A DNA stretch of 6,081 nucleotides from JAXGTD01 sp040775095 (GTDB taxonomy: Bacteria > Pseudomonadota > Gammaproteobacteria > Chromatiales > Chromatiaceae). Below, in pieces: positions 1 through 5,906 of this stretch; the stretch's first letter is position 1; each line of letters starts with the position of its first letter. The notes beneath the pieces are model-generated. The model did not search any database. It was not told the origin of the DNA and saw only the letters and a list, made by a program, of their open reading frames with translations. The stretch is from positions 1 through 6,081 of the forward strand of contig JAXGTD010000187.1 in the NCBI GenBank assembly GCA_040775095.1, written 5' to 3'. The position numbers were made by a program, and so were the translations under genes.

Positions 1-165
1 AGATCGGGTCTTCGTTCGGAGCGGGAAGCGCTGCGGGAGTTTCGTAGGGAGCTGGAGTCTTAATCCCCTTGAGATCGGGTCTTCGTTCGGAGCCTACCAG
101 TCTGGCAAGATCGCGTCCAAGGTCAGGGGTCTTAATCCCCTTGAGATCGGGTCTTCGTTCGGAGC
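1..165 (-). CRISPR. CRISPR array, leader-proximal end (three repeats, two spacers, continues off the left edge)
   Basis: A 37-base repeat occurs at 57-93 and 129-165 without a mismatch. The last 22 bases of a third copy lie at 1-22. The spacers are 23-56 (34 bases) and 94-128 (35 bases) and share no sequence. On the plus strand the repeat begins GTCTTAATCCCC and ends GTTCGGAGC. On the minus strand it begins GCTCCGAACG and ends GGGGATTAAGAC. The last eight bases, ATTAAGAC, look like the 5' tag carried by many type III and type I crRNAs, so I infer leftward (minus-strand) transcription. That matches the direction of the cas genes and puts the leader at 166 onward. The repeat has no strong internal palindrome, only a weak imperfect stem. 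Spacer length near 35 suits type III. The existence of the array is directly seen; its direction is inference. Confidence 0.96.
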
Positions 166-321
166 CGCTCGCCGCGGAAACCGCCACGAAAACAGCGCCC
201 TAGAGAGGCGGTTGATGGAAAATTGGGCGGACCGAAAGTTGGCGTATGGATCATGGCCTTTGGTCGCTCTGGGTAGGCGGCTTGGCTTGTCCCGAAACCG
301 TGGCGGAGGGACGCAGAGAGC
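166..321 (-). promoter_or_regulatory. Probable CRISPR leader between cas2 and the array
   Basis: This 156-base stretch lies between the stop codon of the distal cas2 and the outermost repeat. No repeat unit and no convincing gene is present. It is on the upstream side of the array if the array is read on the minus strand, as the repeat's ATTAAGAC end suggests. The part at about 186-250 is somewhat richer in A/T than the neighbouring genes. A perfect 7-base inverted repeat, AACCGCC at 179-185 and GGCGGTT at 207-213, starts 14 bases from the first repeat. I could not pick out a credible -35/-10 pair by eye, so the promoter itself is not located. Assignment as leader rests on position and orientation only. 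Confidence 0.6.
179..213. repeat. Inverted repeat in the CRISPR leader
   Basis: AACCGCC (179-185) and GGCGGTT (207-213) are perfect reverse complements separated by 21 bases. The element ends 14 bases from the leader-proximal repeat. This is where a protein site or a leader hairpin guiding spacer insertion could lie. A 7-base match at such spacing in GC-rich DNA may also be chance. Confidence 0.4.
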
Positions 322-660
322 TTAACCCGGTGCGAGGGGGCCGACAAGTGCGGCGATCGCGGTATCGACGCATCGATCGCCGACGAGACGCACGCCCTCG
401 GGGAGTTGTTGGCGACCGAGGCGGTCGACCTGGATGCGACCGGGCAACGGGTAGACGCGGATGTCGTCGTGGATGGGAGAGATGATGCCGCGCAACTCCG
501 CGAGCAGGGCATCGAGCATGGCGACGGTGTCGGGGATCAGGAATACCGAATACTGCAATGGGATTCCACGGCGTCGGACGGTGCGGTGGACCTGCAGGAG
601 CCGTTTCGGATCGGCGATGTCGTAGGCGAGCAGAAACAGCATGGATTGGTTTGCGGGCAT
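322..660 (-). CDS. cas2: Cas2, second and longer copy (array-proximal)
   Basis: The product is a 112-residue Cas2, the ferredoxin-fold protein that forms the central dimer of the Cas1-Cas2 spacer integrase. Seen in the sequence: a first beta strand followed by YDIADPKR (residues 12-20) with the conserved Asp14, a basic helix, then LQYSVFLI (35-42), which matches the Cas2 Q-x-SVF motif, and a final strand RVYPLP (68-73). The start at 660 is supported by a good Shine-Dalgarno sequence, GGGAGA on the minus strand (667-672), six bases before the ATG; an internal Met7 is the only nearby alternative. The protein has about 40 residues after the core fold, against a much shorter tail in the Cas2 at 2832-3116. 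The two Cas2 proteins share only the family motifs, so this is not a recent duplicate. It sits alone, 316 bases downstream of the degenerate Cas1 gene and directly before the leader, so it may have its own promoter. Family assignment is firm; its partner Cas1 is unknown. Confidence 0.88.
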   Translation of the reverse strand: MPANQSMLFLLAYDIADPKRLLQVHRTVRRRGIPLQYSVFLIPDTVAMLDALLAELRGIISPIHDDIRVYPLPGRIQVDRLGRQQLPEGVRLVGDRCVDTAIAALVGPLAPG

Positions 661-799
661 TGAGTGTCTCCCGATGCGCTTGGTTGAAGGGCGTTCTTGG
701 CGATGGTTGTTGGCTGGTCTTCACGGAGGATTCGCGGTGAGCGCGGGCGTGGGCCGCGGTGAGCTGGTGCAGCGATGTCGGCGGAGCAGGTTGGGTGAT

Positions 800-813
800 G
801 AGCACTATTGCTC
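800..813. repeat. 14-base perfect inverted repeat (possible operator)
   Basis: GAGCA, CTAT, TGCTC: two 5-base arms around a 4-base centre. It lies 140 bases upstream of the cas2 start at 660. It could be a small operator or a weak hairpin. No regulator is encoded in the window to link it to. Confidence 0.35.
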
Positions 814-871
814 GGCTGGAGCGCCTCCCACCGTCCATGGCACTGGGCCCTGGTGTCCTGCCGGGACGATG

Positions 872-887
872 GGCCACGAACGTGGCC
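872..887. repeat. 16-base near-palindrome or hairpin downstream of the degenerate cas1
   Basis: GGCCACG (872-878), AA, CGTGGCC (881-887) are perfect 7-base arms with a 2-base centre. As RNA this folds as a 6-base GC-rich stem with a 4-base loop. It lies about 90 bases past the stop codon of the degenerate cas1. No T-run follows on either strand, so it is not a classical intrinsic terminator. It may be an operator, an RNA-stabilising 3' hairpin or chance. Confidence 0.4.
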
Positions 888-976
888 GCTGTGCCCGTTG
901 TTTCGGCTCGGGTGCCGGAATCCAGGGCCAGGGATGGGTACTTCTCAGCCCCGGTCGCGTTTCGACGCGCATCGCC

Positions 977-1819
977 TCAGGTTTCGTGGATCAGCCAGCG
1001 ATGCAGGGCGCTGGAGATCTCGCGCCCGCGCGCCGCGGTGCGCGTTTGGCGGTGCTCGAACAGGCGCACCACAGCGGCACGGCCGGGTGGTTGGACGAAC
1101 TCGCCGTTGCGCTCGGCGGCGAGCTTTCGGCGCTGGAGCCATCCAATTCGGGCGACTTCGAGGTACCAGGCGAGGATGTCGGTCAGGTCGCGGGCGAGGT
1201 CGGGCTCGTCGATCTGCGCCAGCTCGGTGGTACGGCCAAAGCCCAGGTCGTGCAGGTGTGCCTGCATCCATCCATAGGCGAGCGCCCGCAGCCATTGGCG
1301 GTTGCGTTGCGCCGGGTTGCGCCCGACGAGTTGGGCGGCACGGTGCTCGATCCATTGGCGGCAGGTGCTGGGGCTGTGCAGTACGGGTGGGGCGCCAAGC
1401 TTCAGGCCGGCCCAGTGGGCGGCGCGGGTGCGCATGCTGGTGAGCCAGTGCCGATAGCGGCCCATGGCCTCGGGGAGGAGCAGGAACTCGGTGAGCCGTT
1501 GGTAGAGCTCGTCACGCTCGCCCGGGCGGCCGAGCACGCGTGCGCGCACCGCGCCGTCGCGGTCGAGAAACAGGACGCCGATGCCGGCGTCGGCGCAAGC
1601 GAGCAGCGCTTCGGTGGACCAGGATACGTCCGTTGCGCTGTAGACGCGCGAGACGCGTGCCAGGGGGAAGGTCTGGTCTGCGCGCTCGTCGACGCCGACG
1701 CACAGCGCGGGGCCGTCGAGCACGACGCTGGCGTCGCTGCTCGGCAGCAGGTAGAGGGGCCGGGCATTGCTGACCGCGCCGCGGGCCGGCTGGGGCTGGT
1801 AGGTGGTGCGGGTGCTCAT
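977..1819 (-). CDS. Degenerate Cas1 homologue (Cas1-like, probably catalytically inactive)
   Basis: The product has 280 residues against 336 for the adjacent Cas1. An N-terminal beta domain is well preserved: PLYLLPSSDASVVLDGPAL (21-39), FPLARVSRV (51-59), then WSTEALLACADAGIGVLFLD (67-86), which is typical Cas1. The helical domain follows. GRNPAQRNRQWLRALAYG (166-183) lines up with GRNRQPPRDPVNAVLSLGY of the active Cas1. LARDLTDIL (208-216) lines up with LASDLIEPL. GEFVQPPGRAAVVRLFE (239-255) lines up with the distal G-K-x-GR-x(5)-FE motif. The block holding the catalytic His (GYYH in the neighbour) is shortened, and no His lies between 191 and 255. The block after IE (157-158; neighbour IEG 162-164) is about 16 residues shorter. 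Asp211/Asp214 remain. The reading frame is intact, so this is a maintained gene rather than a pseudogene. It overlaps the stop of cas1 as ATGA (1816-1819) and has a GGAGG ribosome binding site, so the two are co-translated. I infer a structural, non-catalytic Cas1 subunit. The first 20 residues are an extra extension. Confidence 0.85.
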   Translation of the reverse strand: MSTRTTYQPQPARGAVSNARPLYLLPSSDASVVLDGPALCVGVDERADQTFPLARVSRVYSATDVSWSTEALLACADAGIGVLFLDRDGAVRARVLGRPGERDELYQRLTEFLLLPEAMGRYRHWLTSMRTRAAHWAGLKLGAPPVLHSPSTCRQWIEHRAAQLVGRNPAQRNRQWLRALAYGWMQAHLHDLGFGRTTELAQIDEPDLARDLTDILAWYLEVARIGWLQRRKLAAERNGEFVQPPGRAAVVRLFEHRQTRTAARGREISSALHRWLIHET

Positions 1820-2826
1820 GTGTTGGTTGCCTCCGTGCTGGGGAGCTCGCCGGCGGTTGGGTTGGCATCGTCGGCCCTGCGCCTTCCGACCTCCGCGAGG
1901 CTCGCCGCAAGCTTGCCGGTGCAGCGGCGCAGAAGGCGCCGGATGGGGCGCATCGCGGGCTCGAATGCCGCGTAGAAATGGGCGCGTCCCTGTTTGCCGA
2001 GCAGGCAGGCGTCGCCGTCGCGACGGAAATGCTCGGCGCGCAGATGGCGCTCGCGAAACTGCTCCCAGGCCCAGGCGTCCACCCGCGGTCGCAGTGGCTC
2101 GATGAGGTCGGACGCAAGCGAGTCGCGGCCATAGTCGAGGCTGTGGTAGTAGCCGATGATGGGGTCGAGACCAGCGCCATAGGCCGCGCGCACCGCCTCG
2201 ACGTGCAACAGGGTGTAACCCAGTGAGAGCACGGCGTTGACGGGGTCGCGGGGCGGTTGGCGGTTGCGCCCGGTGAAGTCGAGCGAGGGCGGGAACAGCT
2301 CGCAGAACCCTTTGAAATAGGCCGCGGCAGCGGCGCCCTCGATGCCGCGTAGGCTGTCGACGCCGATGCGTTGTTCCGCCAGGACCCGCGCGATGGCCTT
2401 GTCCAGGCCCGCGAGGGCCGTGGTGAGCCGGTAGCGTTGGTCGGGGCGCTGGGCGAGTGCCCCGCGCAGCAGGCGGCGCTGGCGCCGCAGCTTGGCCAGC
2501 ACCAGATAGCGCGCCCAGCGCCGCCGCCAGTGGGCGTCGTCATAGCGGCAATACTGGCCAATGCGCCGGGCGCCGTCGTTGTGACTGCGCCCGTGGATGA
2601 TCGCAAGCTTGCCGCCCATGCGGCCGCCGAACGCGGCCAGCGCGATGCCGCTGTCGGCGAGGCGCGCGAGCGCGCCACTGTCCAGGCGCACACTGCTGCG
2701 CAGCACGATGCGCTCGAGCAGGTGGAGCGGGACGGTGCCTTCGCGCGCGCCCGAGGCATAGATGGCGAGTGCCTGGCCTTCGAGCTTGAGGGAGAGGTCG
2801 CGGCGGTCGAGGTAGAGTGTGGCCAT
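1816..2826 (-). CDS. cas1: Cas1, CRISPR integrase (catalytically complete copy)
   Basis: Cas1 is the metal-dependent integrase that, with Cas2, captures protospacers and inserts them at the leader end of the array. The 336-residue product has the two-domain Cas1 plan. The beta domain spans about 1-80, starting TLYLDRRDLSLKLEGQALAI, with SGALARLADSGIALAAFG at 50-67. The helical domain follows. Catalytic residues by family motif are Glu163 in RGIEGAAAAAY (160-170), His228 in GYYHSLDYGRDSLASDL (225-241), and Asp240/Glu243 in SDLIEPLRP. PPRDPVNAVLSLGYTLLHVE (191-210) and GKQGRAHFYAAFE (277-289) are also standard Cas1 signatures. After about residue 313 there is a short, probably disordered tail. 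The gene starts five bases after the cas2 stop codon and overlaps the next gene by four bases, so the three form one tight adaptation unit. There is no fused reverse transcriptase, Cas4 or Cas6 domain. The identification is secure. Confidence 0.96.
   Translation of the reverse strand: MATLYLDRRDLSLKLEGQALAIYASGAREGTVPLHLLERIVLRSSVRLDSGALARLADSGIALAAFGGRMGGKLAIIHGRSHNDGARRIGQYCRYDDAHWRRRWARYLVLAKLRRQRRLLRGALAQRPDQRYRLTTALAGLDKAIARVLAEQRIGVDSLRGIEGAAAAAYFKGFCELFPPSLDFTGRNRQPPRDPVNAVLSLGYTLLHVEAVRAAYGAGLDPIIGYYHSLDYGRDSLASDLIEPLRPRVDAWAWEQFRERHLRAEHFRRDGDACLLGKQGRAHFYAAFEPAMRPIRRLLRRCTGKLAASLAEVGRRRADDANPTAGELPSTEATNT
1830..1834 (-). promoter_or_regulatory. Ribosome binding site of the degenerate cas1
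   Basis: GGAGG on the minus strand, ten bases before the ATG whose first base is 1819. It lies inside the end of cas1 and fixes the start that overlaps the cas1 stop codon by four bases. Confidence 0.7.
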
Positions 2827-2831
2827 CGTGG

Positions 2832-3116
2832 TTATCCGACGTAGAACCAGGGCGGATCGGTGGGCTTGATCGCGCGTCCGAGCACGCGGACCTTGCCGCG
2901 CGGATCAAGCCTCACGAGGAAGAAGCGATCTTCGATGGCGTCGATCACGACGCCGACCTTGTCCAGTAGCTCGAGGCGCTCGGCGTCTGTCAGAAAGCAC
3001 TCGAACACGGATTTCTGGCGGCCGCTCGCGTAGCCTTTCAGAACCTTGAGCGCCGCACGCAGGCGGGCGGGGTCGGAGACGTCGTAGGCGGCGATATAGA
3101 GACGGCGTTGGGTCAT
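2832..3116 (-). CDS. cas2: Cas2, first and shorter copy
   Basis: The product is a 94-residue Cas2 of normal length. It has strand one and AAYDVSDPARLRAALKVLK (9-27) with the conserved Asp12, then GRQKSVFECFLTDAERLELL (32-51), the Q-x-SVFEC motif in full form, then DRFFLVRLD (63-71) and a C-terminal strand with RVLGRAIK (77-84). The family's role is as the central dimer between two Cas1 dimers. The start at 3116 puts the first beta strand right after the N terminus and no other start fits better; the ribosome binding site is weak. The stop lies five bases before the cas1 start, so this Cas2 is the likely partner of the active Cas1. It keeps the canonical motif better than the Cas2 at 322-660. 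A 106-base gap with a strong hairpin separates it from the upstream nuclease gene. Confidence 0.94.
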   Translation of the reverse strand: MTQRRLYIAAYDVSDPARLRAALKVLKGYASGRQKSVFECFLTDAERLELLDKVGVVIDAIEDRFFLVRLDPRGKVRVLGRAIKPTDPPWFYVG

Positions 3117-3185
3117 GGCCGCAGACTACCGCTGAGCGAGCGCGCTGGCGGGGTTCGCAAGGTTGCGAGGGGCGGAAGGCGCGTG

Positions 3186-3212
3186 GCGGACCCGAACAGG
3201 CGCCGGGTCCGC
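3186..3212 (-). terminator. Strong hairpin between the effector genes and the adaptation genes
   Basis: GCGGACCC (3186-3193) and GGGTCCGC (3205-3212) form a perfect 8-base stem with an 11-base loop. On the minus strand the hairpin begins ten bases after the stop codon of the Card1-like gene and ends about 70 bases before the cas2 start. No U-run follows, so it is not a textbook intrinsic terminator. It may act as a partial terminator, an attenuator or a 3'-end stabiliser that gives the effectors and the adaptation genes different expression. The stem is directly seen; its role is inference. Confidence 0.5.
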
Positions 3213-3222
3213 GCGGCAAGGG

Positions 3223-4374
3223 CTAGGGACGGATCCAGTTGCGCAGGATTGCGGACATCTCGGGCAGGCGCGCTCCGTGGCAGACACCGACGTGTAGCGC
3301 CGACGCGCGGCGCAGCACCGGGGCTGGCAGCTCGCGATAGCTGATCAGCATGGAGCGTGTCTGTATGCCGCCGAGCAGATCACCGAGCGTGTCGAGCCGG
3401 TAAAGGGCCTCCGCGCCCGGTCCGTTGCTGCTGTTGTCGGACCAGGTGCGTGTCTTGCACTCGATCACGTGGAGTCGGTTGTCGGCCAGGCAGGCGACGT
3501 CGATCTCGTTCGGTACCGGGTCGCCGCGCCCGGATTCGCGGGTGATATCGACGCTGCGGGCCAGGTCCTGGATGTGCGGCAATTCTCCCCGCAGTGCCCG
3601 CAGTACCCCGTAAACGTGTTCTTCGAGCCAGCCGCCGTTGACGTAGAAACGGGCGTCCTCGTCCGGGAACTGCAGGCGCTTGCCGCGGCGGCTGAGCAGA
3701 CCTTCATCGGCGAAGCGCGCGATGAGCTCGCCGAGCCCGGTGTCCTGTTGTTGGCGCGTGTCGAGCTCCGGCGTGACGAGGCCGTTCTGGGCGCGGCTGG
3801 CAAGCCAGTTCAGTGTGGCGAGCGGGCGGGCGATGTGCGCGTTTTGGGTCACCAGCCAGTCCGTCAGGGCGCGAAGCCGCCGCGGCACGGCCCGGTCCTG
3901 CCTGGAGATCAGCGCCGTTCCGTGCGCGGCGAGAAAGTCGTCGAGCTTGACCCGGTTGTCGAGCTCGAGCGCGGGCCGGCCCCGGGGATGCAGCCAGATG
4001 AGTCGATCGCGTTCCGGGTGAACGTAGAAGATTGGCAGGTCGTAGGCCCGACAGGCCTCGTATGCGGCGAGGGCCATTGGCTTCGTGCCGCCGGTGACGT
4101 TAAGCGTGAGGACGCCTTCAGCGGTGGCCTGGGATAGCGTCTCCAGCAATTCCAGCACCCGGTCCTGCACCTGCTCGACGTCCCAGGGGTTCTCAATGGG
4201 CCATTCGTCAACGCGGATGCCGCGCCGGTTGAGCACGGTCCCCAGCCACGCCGCCTGTTGGCGCATGTCGGGGCTGGTCAGCAGCACCACCCGCGCCGGG
4301 CGCAGCGAGGGGTCGAGTGCCGGCGTCAGGTTGGGCGTGATCTGGCTGGAGACCAGGCAGAGATGGGTGATCAT
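3223..4374 (-). CDS. card1: Card1/Can2-like CARF nuclease (DUF1887 type), cOA-activated
   Basis: The 383-residue product is close to the usual length of Card1/Can2 proteins. The N-terminal CARF domain (about 1-150) has the Rossmann pattern and the nucleotide-loop motif LNVTGGTKPMALAAYEA (91-107). A linker follows that looks like a winged helix (about 160-235, ending GLLSRRGKRLQF). The C-terminal PD-(D/E)xK nuclease domain has GGWLEEHVYGVL (247-258), NEIDVACLADNRLHVIECKT (289-308) with Asp292, Glu305 and Lys307 as the catalytic set, and GGIQTRSMLIS (335-345). Characterised relatives are switched on by cyclic tetra-adenylate made by Cas10 and cut single-stranded RNA and/or DNA without sequence specificity, causing dormancy or abortive defence. 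The gene starts 70 bases after the CARF-HEPN gene on the same strand. All key residues are present, so it should be active. The activator ligand and the DNA versus RNA preference cannot be read from sequence. Confidence 0.9.
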   Translation of the reverse strand: MITHLCLVSSQITPNLTPALDPSLRPARVVLLTSPDMRQQAAWLGTVLNRRGIRVDEWPIENPWDVEQVQDRVLELLETLSQATAEGVLTLNVTGGTKPMALAAYEACRAYDLPIFYVHPERDRLIWLHPRGRPALELDNRVKLDDFLAAHGTALISRQDRAVPRRLRALTDWLVTQNAHIARPLATLNWLASRAQNGLVTPELDTRQQQDTGLGELIARFADEGLLSRRGKRLQFPDEDARFYVNGGWLEEHVYGVLRALRGELPHIQDLARSVDITRESGRGDPVPNEIDVACLADNRLHVIECKTRTWSDNSSNGPGAEALYRLDTLGDLLGGIQTRSMLISYRELPAPVLRRASALHVGVCHGARLPEMSAILRNWIRP

Positions 4375-4444
4375 GGATTGGTCATGTTGCGCTCATCGAA
4401 GCGGTGTTGGGCATCCGGGCCATGCGCGGCCTCGCGCTGGCGTT

Positions 4445-5767
4445 CTAGCGCTCGTCGGGTGTACCCGCAAGCTCTGAGCGCCACGGCGGCTGGGTTGGGA
4501 GCTGTGGCGCCAGGGCCCGGAGGCCGGCCCTGGCCGCATGGGCCTTGAGCAGTGGGATCAGGGCCGCCTCGGTCCAACTCGAGAATTCGCGCCAGTCCGA
4601 GCCCGCGATCGGCCGATCGCCATGGGCGAGGATCGAGTAGTTGCGCTTGCGCAGTTGATCGAGCATGTGGTGTTGTTCCTGCTCGACGAACGCCGCTACG
4701 TCGTCGCCGAGGTGATGCGCGGCCAGGAGCCAGGCTTGGCGCAGGCCGGCTTGACGCTTGCCGTCGGGGCCGGGCGTGATCGCCAGCTCGGCGGGGATCT
4801 GATCCGCGTGCAGGTCCGAGGTGTCGACGCCTGCACCGGACAGCAGCCATTGCGCGGTCCATTCCAGCAGCCGATAACAACGCGCGACGGCATCATCGTA
4901 GCGCCCTTGCGCGGCGCGACGCCCCGCGTTGAGCCAGAGGTCCCAGAGCCGGGCCGGGGTGCGCCGCGAATCCTCGCCCAAGGCTGTGAGACACTTCAAT
5001 GCCGAGAACAGCGGGCCCACTATTGCGCCGGACTCCGCACCCAGGCGCTGGCGGTAGACCTCGAGCTGTTCGGCGGCCTTGCGGTGGTCGAAGCGGTCCC
5101 AGGCATCGAAGGCCAGGCTCATGCCCTTGGCGATCTGCAGCTGGGCACGCAGAACGGGGTCGTGCGGCGAGCGCAACCTCGCCAGTCCCGCCGCCGCCTC
5201 GCCATAGGCAAAGTGTTCCCAAGCGGCGAGATGGGGCGCCATTGCGCGCCGGATACGGATGCCCTCGGCACTGATGGTGAGCCCGGACTGACTGCCGTCG
5301 TGGACCTTCACCAGGTCCGCGCGGGTGCCGGTGACCAACTGCAGCTCGACCGCGTCGCTGTCCAGTGCCGCCATGACCAGTGCCGCCGTCATGGTCTTGG
5401 TGCCGCCGGTGTAGTCCGCGACCAACGTGGCGTCCGTGAAGCGCTGCCGCAGCGCGGCGATGGCCGAGAGCATGACCGCCACCGCCTGATCCAGGTCGTC
5501 CGCGGGTACGATCTCGGCCTGGAACGCATCGGTCGCGAGGCCGGCCAGCGTCGGCAGGTTGGGCAGGCGTTCCACGATCTCGCCGCCGCGGCGCACCTCG
5601 ATGGGCTCGCCGTTGCCGGTGATCGTGTTGATCGACCCCGGCCGCCCGGTCGCGGTGTCCCGGTCGGTGCAGAAGAACAGCACGAAACGGGGTTCCATCT
5701 CGCGGATGGCGGTGAGGATGGGCTGATGGGAGCCACCGACGGTGGCGATGAGGATGGGTTGGTTCAT
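4445..5767 (-). CDS. Csm6/Csx1-like CARF-HEPN ribonuclease (TIGR02710 type)
   Basis: The product is a 440-residue accessory RNase of type III systems. The CARF domain opens MNQPILIATVGGSHQPILTA (1-20), where the GG turn is part of the ligand site. It continues with FFCTDRD (31-37) and VADYTGGTKTMTAAL (116-130), the second ligand loop. A helical region follows, and the C-terminal HEPN domain carries the RNase motif R-x6-H as RNYSILAH (Arg375, Asn376, His382), preceded by helix RLLEWTAQWLL (299-309). cOA bound by the CARF dimer activates the HEPN dimer to cut RNA non-specifically. I chose the ATG at 5767 because the CARF fold begins there. The open frame extends 46 codons further upstream (to 5905), but that part looks like non-coding reading and would overlap the neighbour's end region. 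There is no strong Shine-Dalgarno sequence. It is the first complete gene of the leftward set. The family call comes from remembered motif resemblance; the CARF-HEPN architecture is clear. Confidence 0.9.
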   Translation of the reverse strand: MNQPILIATVGGSHQPILTAIREMEPRFVLFFCTDRDTATGRPGSINTITGNGEPIEVRRGGEIVERLPNLPTLAGLATDAFQAEIVPADDLDQAVAVMLSAIAALRQRFTDATLVADYTGGTKTMTAALVMAALDSDAVELQLVTGTRADLVKVHDGSQSGLTISAEGIRIRRAMAPHLAAWEHFAYGEAAAGLARLRSPHDPVLRAQLQIAKGMSLAFDAWDRFDHRKAAEQLEVYRQRLGAESGAIVGPLFSALKCLTALGEDSRRTPARLWDLWLNAGRRAAQGRYDDAVARCYRLLEWTAQWLLSGAGVDTSDLHADQIPAELAITPGPDGKRQAGLRQAWLLAAHHLGDDVAAFVEQEQHHMLDQLRKRNYSILAHGDRPIAGSDWREFSSWTEAALIPLLKAHAARAGLRALAPQLPTQPPWRSELAGTPDER

Positions 5768-5906
5768 CGTTGTTTCGGATTGTGCTTGGGTCGCAGACCG
5801 GACCCGGGTGATGTGGACGAGGCAGGCGCGAAGACAATCGCCGATCCGACGCGCTCCCGGTGCGTGAGCGGATCCAACGCCAGCAGGGCGCTGGACCCGC
5901 GTCACC
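5768..5906. other. 139-base intergenic region upstream of the CARF-HEPN gene
   Basis: No gene is supported here. It should carry the ribosome binding site and perhaps a promoter for the effector genes, but no good -35/-10 pair is visible. A small inverted repeat (CCAGC 5880-5884, GCTGG 5890-5894, 5-base loop) begins 12 bases after the upstream stop codon on the minus strand. It is too weak, and lacks the U-run, to be called a terminator. Confidence 0.4.

Larger units (their letters stand above)
661..976. other. 316-base gap without a supported gene
   Basis: This region separates the degenerate cas1 from the distal cas2. The open frames here are Pro/Arg/Ala-rich readings of GC-rich DNA with no recognisable motif, and the longest (minus strand, from 877) runs on through cas2 in another frame. 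Two perfect inverted repeats lie inside (800-813 and 872-887), and the ribosome binding site of cas2 lies at 667-672. A promoter or operator for the distal cas2 and the array could be here. No clear sigma-70 promoter was found by eye. Confidence 0.5.

Noticed and set aside
251..877. Minus-strand open frame of 208 codons spanning the gap and the distal cas2
   Set aside because: It overlaps the real cas2 in another frame and its Pro/Arg/His/Ser-rich product has no recognisable motif.
977..1819. Degenerate cas1 as a pseudogene
   Set aside because: The frame is intact with its own ribosome binding site, is coupled to cas1, and keeps conserved structural motifs to its C-terminal end, so a maintained non-catalytic protein fits better.
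641..1975. Long plus-strand open frame (444 codons) antisense to the degenerate cas1 and part of cas1
   Set aside because: It is a by-product of GC-rich third positions opposite real cas genes. Its Gly/Ala/Val-rich product has no motif, while the opposite strand encodes clear Cas1 proteins.
1512..2759. Minus-strand open frame of 415 codons overlapping both Cas1 genes
   Set aside because: An out-of-frame Ala/Arg/Ser/Pro-rich reading of the cas1 region; the genuine Cas1 motifs are in the other frames.
5880..5894. Small hairpin CCAGC/GCTGG as a terminator of the upstream partial gene
   Set aside because: Only a 5-base stem and no U-run; such matches are common in GC-rich DNA.
5768..5905. 46-codon N-terminal extension of the CARF-HEPN gene
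   Set aside because: The CARF fold starts at the internal Met (5767) with the usual beta strand and GG turn. The upstream residues do not look like a domain or signal peptide.
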